Source: Roseivirga sp. (GTDB taxonomy: Bacteria; Bacteroidota; Bacteroidia; Cytophagales; Cyclobacteriaceae). Taken from it: a DNA stretch of 64,000 bases. The notes under the pieces are model-generated. The model saw only the letters and a list, made by a program, of their open reading frames with translations. It had not been told where the DNA came from and searched no databases. Numbering within the stretch: the first letter of the stretch is position 1; each line of letters begins with the position of its first letter. Where the stretch lies: the NCBI GenBank assembly GCA_021404565.1, contig JAAWWF010000083.1:18747-82746 (forward strand). The letters are read 5' to 3'. Made by a program: the position numbers and the translations under genes. Positions 33,125 through 42,527 of this stretch are shown piece by piece.

Positions 33125-33547
33125 ATGACTGAAGTAAATGTAACTAAGACCATTCAAGCCCCGGCCAATAAAATTTGGGAAACGATCTCATCATTCAGAG
33201 GTATTGAAAAATTCTCACCCATTGCCAAATCCGTAACCGAAGGAGAAGGTGCTGGTGCCAAACGCACCTGCTATATGCCCGATGGTGCCGAAATTCACGA
33301 AGTACTGACAGAAGTAGATCAGGATGTGATGCAGCTTCAGTATATCATTACAGAAGGTCCTTTCCCGGTTCAGGGTTATCTTAGCACTGTGAAAGTTACT
33401 GAGGTAGACCAAAATAGCTGTACTGTTTCATGGGGCTCACAGTACGAGGTAAGTGATGAGGCTGCTCCGGACATGAAGGAACTCTTCGAAGGCTTCTATA
33501 ACGTTATCATCGACAGCCTGGAAACGCTATCAAAGGGTAGTAATTAA
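33125..33547 (+). CDS. SRPBCC-family (polyketide cyclase-like) protein
   Basis: This 140-residue protein has the START/Bet v 1-like fold. It has an N-terminal strand and helix (VTKTIQAPANKIWETISSFRGIEKFSP), a central beta sheet and a long C-terminal helix (APDMKELFEGFYNVIIDSLETL). The fold binds a hydrophobic ligand in a central cavity, and no catalytic residue is clear. It is closed by a terminator at 33573 and carries the promoter element shared with the TetR pair. It is probably the regulated output of that pair. Confidence 0.85.
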   Translation: MTEVNVTKTIQAPANKIWETISSFRGIEKFSPIAKSVTEGEGAGAKRTCYMPDGAEIHEVLTEVDQDVMQLQYIITEGPFPVQGYLSTVKVTEVDQNSCTVSWGSQYEVSDEAAPDMKELFEGFYNVIIDSLETLSKGSN

Positions 33548-33572
33548 GTTCTTATTGACCCATTCAGATTGC

Positions 33573-33594
33573 AAGCCCCACCCGGGGCTTTTAT
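33573..33594 (+). terminator. Terminator after the SRPBCC gene
   Basis: AAGCCCC (33573-33579) pairs with GGGGCTT (33584-33590) over a 4-nt loop, then TTTATT. A compact rho-independent terminator. Confidence 0.75.
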
Positions 33595-33708
33595 TATGAC
33601 CCATAGGGAAAACTAAAGGTAGAATCATCTCACACCTCCCCCATCTTGCACTCTCTGCATTAATCCCTATCTTTCTTTATTAAGACCGAATCAACCTTAA
33701 TTACCTTT

Positions 33709-35436
33709 ATGAAACCGCGGTTTGCCTGCCTGGTGATTCTCTTGCTCTCTGTTACACTCAATAGTAAGGCCCAGAACCTGAGTGAAGACTATATTGAAGC
33801 CTGGAAAAATTTCTATCCCTCCCGTGCGCTGAGCAGTGGCATGCACCCCTCCATTTTCTCGTATGAAGACCGCTCTGATGGTAACATCAAAGACTGGATC
33901 ACCTACAATATGATCACCCTGATAAAACTCTCTGACAGGAATGGATACACCTCCAAAAACCCAATAGACGCCAGGTTGCTTAAAGTTCAGGTGCAATCAG
34001 AGATTGATACCTGGCAAAAGCAAATGCTTCATACTAACTCATTATCACTTTATGCCTCGCTGATCAGTAATGCCATAAGTACTGTACTTGAAGCTGACTT
34101 TCTAAGCGTTCCGGAAAAAACCAGGCTCGTTGTCTCCAGAATGGAGGCTGTGCGCAAACTTTCCAAACAGGCCCGATCCAACCTGGATGTACTTGACAGG
34201 GCGGATGCGGAAAGAGCTATCAGAAGACTTAAGAACATTGAAAACTTCTACAAAAAAGAGCTGGAGTTAACACTGAAGGAAAAAGGTATCAGCCACACTC
34301 AAACAGACTTTGACTCTCAAGTTGAGAACACCACCAGGGATATAGGAGCCCTGATCTATCATGTTGAAAATACGCTCTTACCCAAAGCAGTAAAATCACT
34401 GGATGTTCTTGGACGTAAGGAGTATGCACGACAACTCTCTTTATACACCGACAGTAAGCTAAGCCCTGAAGGACTGGCCCGAATGGCCCTGAAGGAGATT
34501 GAGACTGTAAGAGCACTTATAGGCAGTGTCTCTGAATCTTATCTGAGTACCACCTACCCTGGCAAGCCCATACCCAAAGATTATGAGGCCCTGACCAGAA
34601 GCGCTTTAGGAGACATGGAAAAGGATGCTCCGATCAATGCTGCGGATTACCTGGAATTCTGGCAGACGCTTTCTGAACAGGCGGTCTCATTTATCGAGGA
34701 GCACAACATAGCCACCCTGCCGAAAAACCAGACCCTGAGGATCATGACCGCACCTGAAAGCGCAGGTGCTGCTGCAAGAATCGGCTGGGTAGCCAGTGCG
34801 CCACCCTTTGCTCCCAACCCCATGACTACCCTTTACCTGCCCTCTATTCCTGAGACACTACCCAAGCAAGAGCAGATTGACTTCTGGGCCTCCTTTAATA
34901 AGCCCTTCAACAGAATGATTGTGATCCATGAGCTCTTCCCCGGTCACTATATGCAAATGAAGATCAGTCGCGAAAGCCCCCACCCCATACGGTTGCTCTT
35001 CCCTTACGGCATTTATACAGAGGGCTGGGCCACTTTTACTGAAAGAGTATTGCTGGATGCCGGTTGGGAAAAAGAGAATCCTCTGACCCTGCTGGCACAC
35101 CTGAGAAAGCGACTTGAAAATGCTAACAGGGCCTATACTTCCGTTCAGGTACATACACAAGGCTGGACCCAGCAGCAGGTGATGGAATTCTCCACTAAAA
35201 CATCTCTGGTGGCGCCCCAGTTTGCCAAAAGTCTCTGGGGACGCATCATGCGGTCCCCCATGCAGCTTACCTCCTACTTTCTGGGAGGAGCCCAATTCAC
35301 CGAACTGTTGGCCTCCGAAAAAGCCAGACTGGGAACAAAATTCGACCTGACACTCTTTATGGATACCATTATGAAAGCCGGCCCGATTCCCATAGATGAA
35401 TTTCATAGGATCTTTCAGCAAACCATTTCAAAGTAG
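33709..35436 (+). CDS. Exported DUF885-family metallopeptidase-like protein
   Basis: This 575-residue protein has a signal peptide (about 1-22) and the DUF885 fold. The zinc-binding His-Glu-x-x-x-x-His variant is seen in VIHELFPGHYMQ (about 407-415), with a downstream Glu in YTEGWATFTE as expected for the third ligand. Members act as carboxypeptidase-like or dipeptidase-like enzymes on short peptides. It is the first gene of a run of five (to 39332) with almost no spacing, so its product may supply peptides or amino acids to the following steps. The aldo/keto reductase frame overlaps its end by 41 bases. Confidence 0.85.
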   Translation: MKPRFACLVILLLSVTLNSKAQNLSEDYIEAWKNFYPSRALSSGMHPSIFSYEDRSDGNIKDWITYNMITLIKLSDRNGYTSKNPIDARLLKVQVQSEIDTWQKQMLHTNSLSLYASLISNAISTVLEADFLSVPEKTRLVVSRMEAVRKLSKQARSNLDVLDRADAERAIRRLKNIENFYKKELELTLKEKGISHTQTDFDSQVENTTRDIGALIYHVENTLLPKAVKSLDVLGRKEYARQLSLYTDSKLSPEGLARMALKEIETVRALIGSVSESYLSTTYPGKPIPKDYEALTRSALGDMEKDAPINAADYLEFWQTLSEQAVSFIEEHNIATLPKNQTLRIMTAPESAGAAARIGWVASAPPFAPNPMTTLYLPSIPETLPKQEQIDFWASFNKPFNRMIVIHELFPGHYMQMKISRESPHPIRLLFPYGIYTEGWATFTERVLLDAGWEKENPLTLLAHLRKRLENANRAYTSVQVHTQGWTQQQVMEFSTKTSLVAPQFAKSLWGRIMRSPMQLTSYFLGGAQFTELLASEKARLGTKFDLTLFMDTIMKAGPIPIDEFHRIFQQTISK

Positions 35437-36493
35437 CAAAGTATTGGAAAGAATAGAACTACAACCCGGATACTCCATTTCGCGCGTGATCAAAGGAGGA
35501 TGGCACCTGGCCGGTGGACATGGTAGTATTGACGAGCCACAGGCAATCGAAGACATGCACGCCTTTGTAAAAGCAGGCATCACCACTTTCGACTGCGCGG
35601 ACATCTATACCGGTGTGGAAGAGCTTATCGGTAAATTCCTGAAGCAATACCATGCACAATTCACAGCCGGAGAGCTCCCTGCTGTTCAGATTCACACCAA
35701 ATATGTACCGGATTACGATAAGCTGGCCAGTCTCAGTTTTGCCGATACCCAGCGGGTGATTGACAGGTCCCTGAAACGATTGGGGGTAGAAAGACTGGAC
35801 CTTGTTCAGTTTTGCTGGTGGGACTATCAGTTTCCCAAATATGTAGAAGCCGCTACTCATCTGGCCGAACTACAGCGTCAGGGAAAAATCCGGCATATCG
35901 GGGTCACCAATTTTGATGCTGCTCACCTGACAGAGATTGTAGAAGCAGGTGTCTCTATTGCCTCCAATCAGGTACAGTATTCTGTCCTGGATCACAGGCC
36001 GGAAAAAGACATGGAACCCCTGGCAGTAGCACATAACATTCCCTTCCTCTGCTATGGCACCGTAGCCGGTGGTTTTTTAAGCGATCGCTATCTGGGTGCC
36101 CCTGACCCAAAAGCTCCACTGGAAAACCGATCTCTGATCAAATATCGTCTGATCATTGACGAATTCGGAGGCTATGGATCGTTTCAAAACGCATTACAAA
36201 CTCTGCGAATCCTGGCTGATAAATACCAGGTAGGTATTGCCGAGGTGGCCAGCCGTTATATTCTGCAAAAACCCAAAGTAGGCGGGGTGATCATTGGGGT
36301 AAGAAACCGCAATCACCTCGCAGCTTTGCAGCAATTGTCAGGCTTCGAACTGCAGCAGGAGGATATGGGGATCATCCGCCAGTTGGTGGCCAAAAGTGCA
36401 GGCCCGAACGGCCATGTGTATGATCTGGAACGTGATAAGGAAGGTAAACATGGCCGGATCATGCGCTACAACCTCAATGAACCTGAAGCATAA
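35396..36493 (+). CDS. Aldo/keto reductase with altered catalytic His
   Basis: This 365-residue AKR has a TIM barrel with the catalytic Asp and Tyr in TFDCADIYTGVEELIG and the Lys in IHTKYVPD. At the position of the usual catalytic His (QLHWW) it reads QFCWW, so Cys replaces His. The NADPH-binding Arg/Lys region near the C-terminus (VGGVIIGVRNRNHLAAL) is normal. The ATG at 35396 overlaps the upstream gene; TTG at 35444 is an alternative start just behind the DUF885 stop. The substrate is unknown. It abuts the NhaC gene directly. Confidence 0.82.
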   Translation: MNFIGSFSKPFQSSKVLERIELQPGYSISRVIKGGWHLAGGHGSIDEPQAIEDMHAFVKAGITTFDCADIYTGVEELIGKFLKQYHAQFTAGELPAVQIHTKYVPDYDKLASLSFADTQRVIDRSLKRLGVERLDLVQFCWWDYQFPKYVEAATHLAELQRQGKIRHIGVTNFDAAHLTEIVEAGVSIASNQVQYSVLDHRPEKDMEPLAVAHNIPFLCYGTVAGGFLSDRYLGAPDPKAPLENRSLIKYRLIIDEFGGYGSFQNALQTLRILADKYQVGIAEVASRYILQKPKVGGVIIGVRNRNHLAALQQLSGFELQQEDMGIIRQLVAKSAGPNGHVYDLERDKEGKHGRIMRYNLNEPEA

Positions 36494-37900
36494 ATGGACC
36501 TGGAACTACCCGAAAAAGAAAACCAACAATCGCTCACTTTCTATGGAGGTGTAGCGGGAGCATTGCTGCCTTTTCTGGTTTTTGTAACAGGCGTGATTAC
36601 AATTGCGCTTTCGGGAGCACCAGATGAACGTGGCTTCTGGCCCGTGCTGATTGTCGCCCTGGCCATAGGCCTGCTGATGGCCAAAAACAGAAAGGCTTTC
36701 TCAGAAGTGGTGATCGAAGGCATGGCCAATAAGATTGTGATGGTTATGATCACTGCCTGGATTCTGGCCTCCACCATTGGTATTCTGATGCAGATTACCG
36801 GTTTTGTAGATGCCCTGATCTGGACCTCTGCTCAGCTAAGTCTGAACGGACCGGGCTTTGTCATTGCCACCTTTCTCATCTGCTGCATTGTATCACTCTC
36901 CACAGGTTCTAGCTTTGCGACCATCCTCATCTGCAGTCCACTGCTCTATCCGGCTGGCGGACAGCTCGGAGCACATCTACCCACCCTGGCCGGAGCCATC
37001 ATCGGAGGGGCCACGGTTGGCGATTTTATCGCTCCCGTCTCCGACACCACCATTGTGAGCGCGTTAAGCCAGAAAGCTGAAATGGGAACTACCGTCAAAA
37101 GTCGGGTTAAATATATCGTACCTGCTGCTTTAGTAGCCTTGGTAGCCTTCGCTGTAAGTGCGATCCTTTCCGAAAGTACTGCCCAAACGCAAGTAGCTGC
37201 ACTTAGCGGAAGCCCCAAAGGCCTGCCCATGCTACTGGTGCCGGCATTGATCATTTACCTCTTTCTCAAGGGCAAGCACCTCTTTGTAGGGCTGCTTACC
37301 GGTTTAATGTTCGGTATACTGTTTGGGCTGGTGCTTGGACTGCTGCCCATGAATCAGCTGATCTCACTCGACCTTGACAACTTCACTGCCCGGAGCTTTA
37401 TCATAGATGGCATTAACCGGGCCGTGGGCATCAGCTTTTTCACGATTCTTCTGATGGGCTTGGTAGCCACTCTCAAAGCCAGCGGGCTCATCAAAAAGCT
37501 GGTTGATTTCGCTACAGCGCGAAGCAAGACCAAAAGACACACCGAGCTTTGGATCTCAGGAACCATCAGCGCAGCCGTATTACTCACCACCCATAGTGCG
37601 GTGGCCATTCTTATGGTATCGGAATTCGCCAATAAGACTGGTGAGAAAATGGGAATCAGTCGCACCAGAAGAGCCAATTTACTGAGCCTGGTCGCCTGTA
37701 CCTTTCCCTTTCTGCTACCCTATTTCATCCCTGTGATTCTTATGACCAATATGAGTCATTCGGGAGAAGAGTTTGGCATTCCTTCGGTGTCGCCATTGGA
37801 GATAGGACTTTACAATTTCGTATCCTGGGCCTTATTGGTGATCGTCATCATTGTGGTTATATTCGGTATTGGCAGCAAAGCAAAAAGCAAACATGAGTGA
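36494..37900 (+). CDS. NhaC-family antiporter
   Basis: This 468-residue membrane protein has about eleven to twelve helices and family blocks such as CIVSLSTGSSFATILICSPLLYP and the Asp-rich GGATVGDFIAPVSDTTIVSAL. These motifs mark the NhaC/MleN group, which exchanges Na+ for H+ or, in some members, moves organic or amino acids. Lying between peptide-degrading and asparagine-degrading genes, an amino-acid or organic-acid role is plausible. It starts at the base after the AKR stop, and its last 8 bases overlap the next gene. Confidence 0.85.
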   Translation: MDLELPEKENQQSLTFYGGVAGALLPFLVFVTGVITIALSGAPDERGFWPVLIVALAIGLLMAKNRKAFSEVVIEGMANKIVMVMITAWILASTIGILMQITGFVDALIWTSAQLSLNGPGFVIATFLICCIVSLSTGSSFATILICSPLLYPAGGQLGAHLPTLAGAIIGGATVGDFIAPVSDTTIVSALSQKAEMGTTVKSRVKYIVPAALVALVAFAVSAILSESTAQTQVAALSGSPKGLPMLLVPALIIYLFLKGKHLFVGLLTGLMFGILFGLVLGLLPMNQLISLDLDNFTARSFIIDGINRAVGISFFTILLMGLVATLKASGLIKKLVDFATARSKTKRHTELWISGTISAAVLLTTHSAVAILMVSEFANKTGEKMGISRTRRANLLSLVACTFPFLLPYFIPVILMTNMSHSGEEFGIPSVSPLEIGLYNFVSWALLVIVIIVVIFGIGSKAKSKHE

Positions 37901-38261
37901 TTCTAAAGAGTTAAGACCGGATCAGTTTGAGCTCTACGACCTGACAGTCGTGGTGGAGAAAATTGAAGGCAAATGTACCTGTGAAATGGCCATCGGTGAT
38001 TGTTTCCACCTGAAGGGAGGAAAACTCTCTATGCCTGAGGGGAAGAACTTCTGCCTCTATGCGCTTCAGTCTACCCTGCCCCTGCTACCTGCCAAGCAAC
38101 GAAGAAACCACCCCGCAGACTGGATGGAAACCGACTCACGAGTGATCTGCCCTGACCCGGCCTGCCAGCTTGTAATGCGCATAGACCGGGATAAGCTGCG
38201 TGTGCTCAACCATGATGATGTCAGCCCGATTGAGTGGGATGGAATCGGTACTAAAGATTAA
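37893..38261 (+). CDS. TIGR04076-family protein
   Basis: The start is the ATG at 37893, inside the end of the NhaC gene. The 122-residue protein has Cys residues grouped as GKCTCEMAIGDCF and later FCLYAL, ICPDPAC and an Arg-rich helix, with the family hallmark ALQSTLPLLPAKQR. TIGR04076 proteins are small, Cys-rich and of unknown role, often near amino-acid or metal metabolism genes. It is followed 3 nt later by the asparaginase. Confidence 0.75.
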   Translation: MSDSKELRPDQFELYDLTVVVEKIEGKCTCEMAIGDCFHLKGGKLSMPEGKNFCLYALQSTLPLLPAKQRRNHPADWMETDSRVICPDPACQLVMRIDRDKLRVLNHDDVSPIEWDGIGTKD

Positions 38262-38264
38262 ACC

Positions 38265-39332
38265 ATGATCAGATTCTTTAGGAAAATCCGACCGGGCCAG
38301 CCAAAGTCATTTTACTTTCTTCTTTTCATCCCGGCCCTTTGGTTATGTGCTGGCACAGCTTATGGTCAAAACCCGGGAAAGCCCAAAGTCCTGATTATCA
38401 CCACAGGGGGTACTATCGCCAATCAGACCAATGCACCGCTCATTGAAGGTCATGAGCTGATCCAGGCCGTACCCGAACTAACCACCTATGGGGATATCGA
38501 AGTAGAGGAATTTGTGAATATCGGGTCTTCCAAAATGACTCCTGAAATTTGACTAAAGCTGGTCAAACGCATTAAAGTCATTGTGGATGAGCAACCGAAT
38601 CTGACCTGTATCATCATTACCCATGGCACCGATACCATGGAGGAAACTGCCTTTTTCCTCAACCTGACGCACAAGGTACAGACTCCCATTGTCATGGTTG
38701 GTTCTATGAGGTCTTCTAATGAAATTTCAGCCGATGGTCCGGCCAACCTTATCAACGCAGTACGAGTGGGCATCTCTCCTGAGGCCATTGGCAAAGGGGT
38801 AATGGTAGTACTGAATGATAATATCAGCGCTGCACGGGATCTGTTAAAAATGAACAATCGCAGAGTCGATGCATTCCCCGCTACAGAACGTGGGTTTCTG
38901 GGCTTCGTAGATCCTGAACGAGTGAGCTTTTATCGCTACCCTACCAACCCGCACACAGTCAATAGTGAGTTTGATGTATATAGCTTAAACAGCCTGCCTC
39001 TAGTTGATATCATTCAGGATTATGCCGGCATTGCCCCTGAGGTTCTGTCCTATTTCCTCAAAAGACCTAATCAAGGTCTGGTTATCAGTTCTTTTGCCGG
39101 AGGGCGGATGAGTAAGGGGATGTCGGCCATCAACAAGCTTCCTGAAGGGTATAAACCGATTGTCATCGCTTCCAGCATTAAGAGTGGTAGAGTTATGGGT
39201 ACAAACCCTGAGAATAGCTCCATCGTCATTGCCAACGATCTCCCCCCCAACAAGGCGCGGATCCTGCTGATGCTGGCGCTAACCCAAACTTCTGACATCG
39301 CCACCATACAAGCCTACTTTCAGAAGTATTAG
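38265..39332 (+). pseudogene. L-asparaginase (type II-like) interrupted by one in-frame TGA
   Basis: The frame is continuous from ATG 38265 to the stop at 39332 except for TGA at 38550-38552 (codon 96). Before it are a hydrophobic N-terminus typical of an exported enzyme, then TTGGTIA with the nucleophile Thr (about residue 47). After it come the second catalytic motif HGTDTMEET (Thr122-Asp123) and SMRSSNEISADGP. At this point related enzymes have Trp (MTPEIW then LKLVKRI), so TGG changed to TGA by one base. Everything else is intact, so this is a very recent nonsense mutation, a sequencing error, or read-through. If translated it would hydrolyse asparagine to aspartate in the periplasm. Confidence 0.85.
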
Positions 39333-39356
39333 TTTAATGGGCCTATGGAAAAATTG

Positions 39357-40694
39357 CTACAAAAACGACTGCAAAAACACCACCAGGATAAGAATGGGAC
39401 AGACTACCTTTAGGAAGATGGGCCAGACTTTATAGAAGAAGCTGCCTTCCAATTCAGGATAACCATTTTTTAGTTCGTTGAGCAAAACGTTTTTCTTCAG
39501 TACCCAGCCAGCAAAAATGGCAATGGCCAAACCAAGAAAGGGCTGACTGTAAACCGTAGTGGCCGTCACAACCAGATCGAATAGCGCCTGGTAGTTAAAC
39601 ACAATGATCAGGCTTACGAGCCAGAAGAATCCACCGGTAAACCAGGTAGCTTTTTCCCGCTTAATCTTGCGACTATCCACGACATAGGCTACAACCGGTT
39701 CCAACATGGCAATGGATGAGGTTAGGGCAGCAATACTCATCAATAGAAAAAACACAAACGCCACCCAGATCCCAATCGAGCCCATGGAATCGAAAAGTCC
39801 GGGCAGCACCTGAAAGATCAGGTTGGGTCCGGAGATCAAAGCGCCACTGGCATCGAAAATCTCGGTACCCAGGTTAGAGGCAGCATACATGGCCGGGATG
39901 ATGAGCAAACCGGCTATAAAGGCTACCCCGATATCGCAAAGCGTCACCAACCAGCCCAGCCGGGTGAGGTTGGCATCTTTACTGGTATAGGACCCATACA
40001 CCAGCATTCCCCCTACTCCTAATGAAAGTGAGAAAAAGGCTTGCCCCATGGCGCTGGTAAGCAACTTGGGATCCAATATTTTACTAAAATCAGGAAGCAG
40101 GTATACCTTCACTCCTTCCATGGCCCCGTCCAGCGTGAGCACATAAATTACCAATACAGCGAAGAGCACAAACAGCATGGGCATAAAACGTTTTGACCAC
40201 TTTTCGATCCCCTTATTCACCCCTCCCGATACAATAAGTATGGTAAACAGAAAGAAGATGGATGTAAAAACGAGGTTGCTGGTTTCCCCCTGGCTGATTA
40301 CCCAATCGGCAAAAGCATCGAGACCCAGGGCCCTGCCCACAGGCTCCACAAAATAGGCAACCATGCCTCCGGCTATGATAGAGTAAAAGCTCAGAATAAA
40401 GCCCACAGTGACCAGGCCTAAAATGCCAATCCAGAAATAGGACTTACCTCCACCGAGTTTTTTATAAGCATCGGGTGGCGCCAGACGAGTGTATCTACCG
40501 ATCGTGAATTCAGCCATCAGCACCGGATATCCCACCAGAAAGGCCAGTATGATGTATACCAGTACGAAAGCGGCCCCTCCATTCCCGGCAGTCTGAGTGG
40601 GGAAACCCCAGATATTACCCAGCCCTACTGCCGACCCGGCAGCGGCCATCACAAAACCGAAAGAAGATTTAAACTCACCGCGAGAAGAAGCCAT
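39357..40694 (-). CDS. Sodium-dependent (NSS-family) transporter
   Basis: This 445-residue NSS/SNF carrier begins FGFVMAAAGSAVGLGNIWGFP, the unwound helix 1 that holds the Na+ sites. Eleven to twelve helices follow, with an FFSLSLGVGGMLVYGSY block in helix 6. This bacterial group moves amino acids with Na+. The substrate is unknown. It is convergent with the asparaginase gene, 24 nt apart. Confidence 0.9.
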   Translation of the reverse strand: MASSRGEFKSSFGFVMAAAGSAVGLGNIWGFPTQTAGNGGAAFVLVYIILAFLVGYPVLMAEFTIGRYTRLAPPDAYKKLGGGKSYFWIGILGLVTVGFILSFYSIIAGGMVAYFVEPVGRALGLDAFADWVISQGETSNLVFTSIFFLFTILIVSGGVNKGIEKWSKRFMPMLFVLFAVLVIYVLTLDGAMEGVKVYLLPDFSKILDPKLLTSAMGQAFFSLSLGVGGMLVYGSYTSKDANLTRLGWLVTLCDIGVAFIAGLLIIPAMYAASNLGTEIFDASGALISGPNLIFQVLPGLFDSMGSIGIWVAFVFFLLMSIAALTSSIAMLEPVVAYVVDSRKIKREKATWFTGGFFWLVSLIIVFNYQALFDLVVTATTVYSQPFLGLAIAIFAGWVLKKNVLLNELKNGYPELEGSFFYKVWPIFLKVVCPILILVVFLQSFL

Positions 40695-40819
40695 AGGTCA
40701 ATTTTTAGCTAACAATACCGGTGAATATACATTTTATGAACCAGATAATTGACCGGAAAAAGTATCTCCGGAAGAAGGGATAATGATTACTCCCCCATTC
40801 ACTGAAAGGATTCTATGAA

Positions 40820-41800
40820 TCAGCTCTCATTCCAGGTGTAGAGTTTCAGGCGCCTAAGCACTTCAATAGCCAAAATAAAGCTCACACAAACTGTTAAAAA
40901 AGTCATCAGCATTTCTGCCAGAGGTAAGTCTTCCCAACCGGTGGATTCCATGACAAAGTTGACCAATCGATCGATGATGAAGGCCAGGACCGCCACCACT
41001 AAAATGCGTAATGCCCGTTGCCAAATCTTCCCTGCATCGGAAGGGAATCCAACCTTCACCAGATAAGCCATCACAGCGAGAAGCCCCAGCAATCTCCCTG
41101 CATTTTCGTTATGGAGCAAAGGTACCCAGGGTGCCATTAAGGCCAGGGGAATGGCAATGCAGGCAAAAGGTAACAGTGCCTCTGGCTTTAAAGACTTATA
41201 ATCTGACCTGATCAAAGGCCTCAATAAAAGAGCCGCCAGTACCACTCCCGCCACTCCTACTAATACTCCGCCCAGTACATCAGCCAGAAAATGCCTGCCC
41301 AAATACATGCGCGACAAGGCCATTAACGGCACCCAAATTGCAGAGAAGACAAACAGGCCCCTGGAACGAAAGAAGAAAGCGATGCCCACAAAAAAGGCAG
41401 TGGCAGCACTGACATGTCCTGAGGGCAGCCCATAGCTCCAGTCCGGTTGGGCAGCAACAGCCTTAAGCGCCCCCTGAGACGGAAGTGACCAAAAACCAGT
41501 TGCTCCACCATTTTCCACCAGGGGATTAATCTGTACCTGACCAGGTTCCACGACACTCACATCCACCTGACTGGGGCGGGGAAATTTGATGCTGTTTTTA
41601 AGGGTAAAAGTCAAAATACCCACAATGGAGGCTGCCACAATTACAGACAGACTCTGTTTCAGCCGAAAGCCAAATATGATAATGGTCATCAGGATGCCAT
41701 AAACAATGGAGTACCCAAGGTCTGAAACAGTTGTCATTAACCAGTTCAGGGCGGGTGATTCAAAAGATTGTAGCCATATAATCAGTTCTGTCTGAAACAT
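40820..41800 (-). CDS. PAP2-family membrane phosphatase
   Basis: This 326-residue phosphatidic-acid-phosphatase-type protein has motif 1 KNSIKFPRPSQ, motif 2 PSGHVSAATAFF and motif 3 SRMYLGRHFLADVLGG, within six or more membrane helices. About 120 extra C-terminal residues form further helices (membrane part without motif). Likely substrates are undecaprenyl diphosphate or lipid phosphates on the outer face of the inner membrane. Confidence 0.9.
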   Translation of the reverse strand: MFQTELIIWLQSFESPALNWLMTTVSDLGYSIVYGILMTIIIFGFRLKQSLSVIVAASIVGILTFTLKNSIKFPRPSQVDVSVVEPGQVQINPLVENGGATGFWSLPSQGALKAVAAQPDWSYGLPSGHVSAATAFFVGIAFFFRSRGLFVFSAIWVPLMALSRMYLGRHFLADVLGGVLVGVAGVVLAALLLRPLIRSDYKSLKPEALLPFACIAIPLALMAPWVPLLHNENAGRLLGLLAVMAYLVKVGFPSDAGKIWQRALRILVVAVLAFIIDRLVNFVMESTGWEDLPLAEMLMTFLTVCVSFILAIEVLRRLKLYTWNES

Positions 41801-41851
41801 GCGTTCATCATTTACTATTTGGAAAAAATGTGAAATAGAAGAGCTGTCGTA

Positions 41852-42448
41852 CTATTGATCTTCGGTCAGCACCCCGTTTTTGAATGTGAGAGACTGCTCC
41901 TCACCATCACGGTAAAAAAGCGTACCAGTACCATGGCGTTTGCCTGCTTTCCACGCTCCAACATATTTGAGGAAACGGCTTGTCGGCTCATACCAGTAGG
42001 TACCCCTACCAGACCTCAGTCCATTCAGAAAGGTGCCCTCAAAGTAATCGCCCTCATCGTTGTAGGAACGGCCAGGACCATGCGCCAACCCACCCTGATA
42101 ATTGCCCTCATAGGTATCACCATCCAACATGGTAGATTTTCCAAAGCCCTGTGCTTTCCCTTTCAACAGAGTGCCGTCAAAAGTATGATACTTATATCCG
42201 TTTTGTAGCAGGATGAGCTTCCCCTTGCCATGGGCAAAACCATCAACACAAGCTCCGTCCCAGGTGAAGCTTCGGTTTTCGTAATTGGTGAAGGTGAAAG
42301 CTTTGCAGCCTGTTTTTTCTTCCAACATCCAACCGGCATTTCCTGTAGTTCCACTAAAACGTATAACAAAAAACAAGATGATTCCGATAGGTACCAACTG
42401 AATGAGCATCCATGTCAAAAACCGTATGTTTTTTAAAAGCCTGATCAT
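41852..42448 (-). CDS. MORN-repeat membrane protein
   Basis: This 198-residue protein has one N-terminal helix (about 12-30) followed by six MORN repeats from about residue 58. Each has the Tyr/Phe-x-Gly-x-Trp/Asp-x-x-Gly-x-x-x-Gly-x-Gly pattern (for example YEGNYQGGLAHGPGRSYNDEGD, YFEGTFLNGLRSGRGTYWYEP). MORN repeats form beta sheets that often bind lipids or scaffold proteins. Its exact role is unknown. It is flanked by PAP2 and LytTR genes on the same strand. Confidence 0.85.
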   Translation of the reverse strand: MIRLLKNIRFLTWMLIQLVPIGIILFFVIRFSGTTGNAGWMLEEKTGCKAFTFTNYENRSFTWDGACVDGFAHGKGKLILLQNGYKYHTFDGTLLKGKAQGFGKSTMLDGDTYEGNYQGGLAHGPGRSYNDEGDYFEGTFLNGLRSGRGTYWYEPTSRFLKYVGAWKAGKRHGTGTLFYRDGEEQSLTFKNGVLTEDQ

Positions 42449-42527
42449 CTCACATCAAAATCAGGGACAACTTAATAGCGACAGGAAAGATTCGAAAACC
42501 CATGTTACGAACTGCATTACTTTGTGA

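Noticed and set aside
34858-35421. 187-codon frame on the minus strand
   Set aside because: It lies wholly within the DUF885 gene, whose zinc motif and signal peptide are clear, and has no features of its own.
38265-39332. TGA read as a standard codon (alternative genetic code)
   Set aside because: Several neighbouring genes end with TGA at the expected place (for example 17429 and 37900), so a changed code is not supported.
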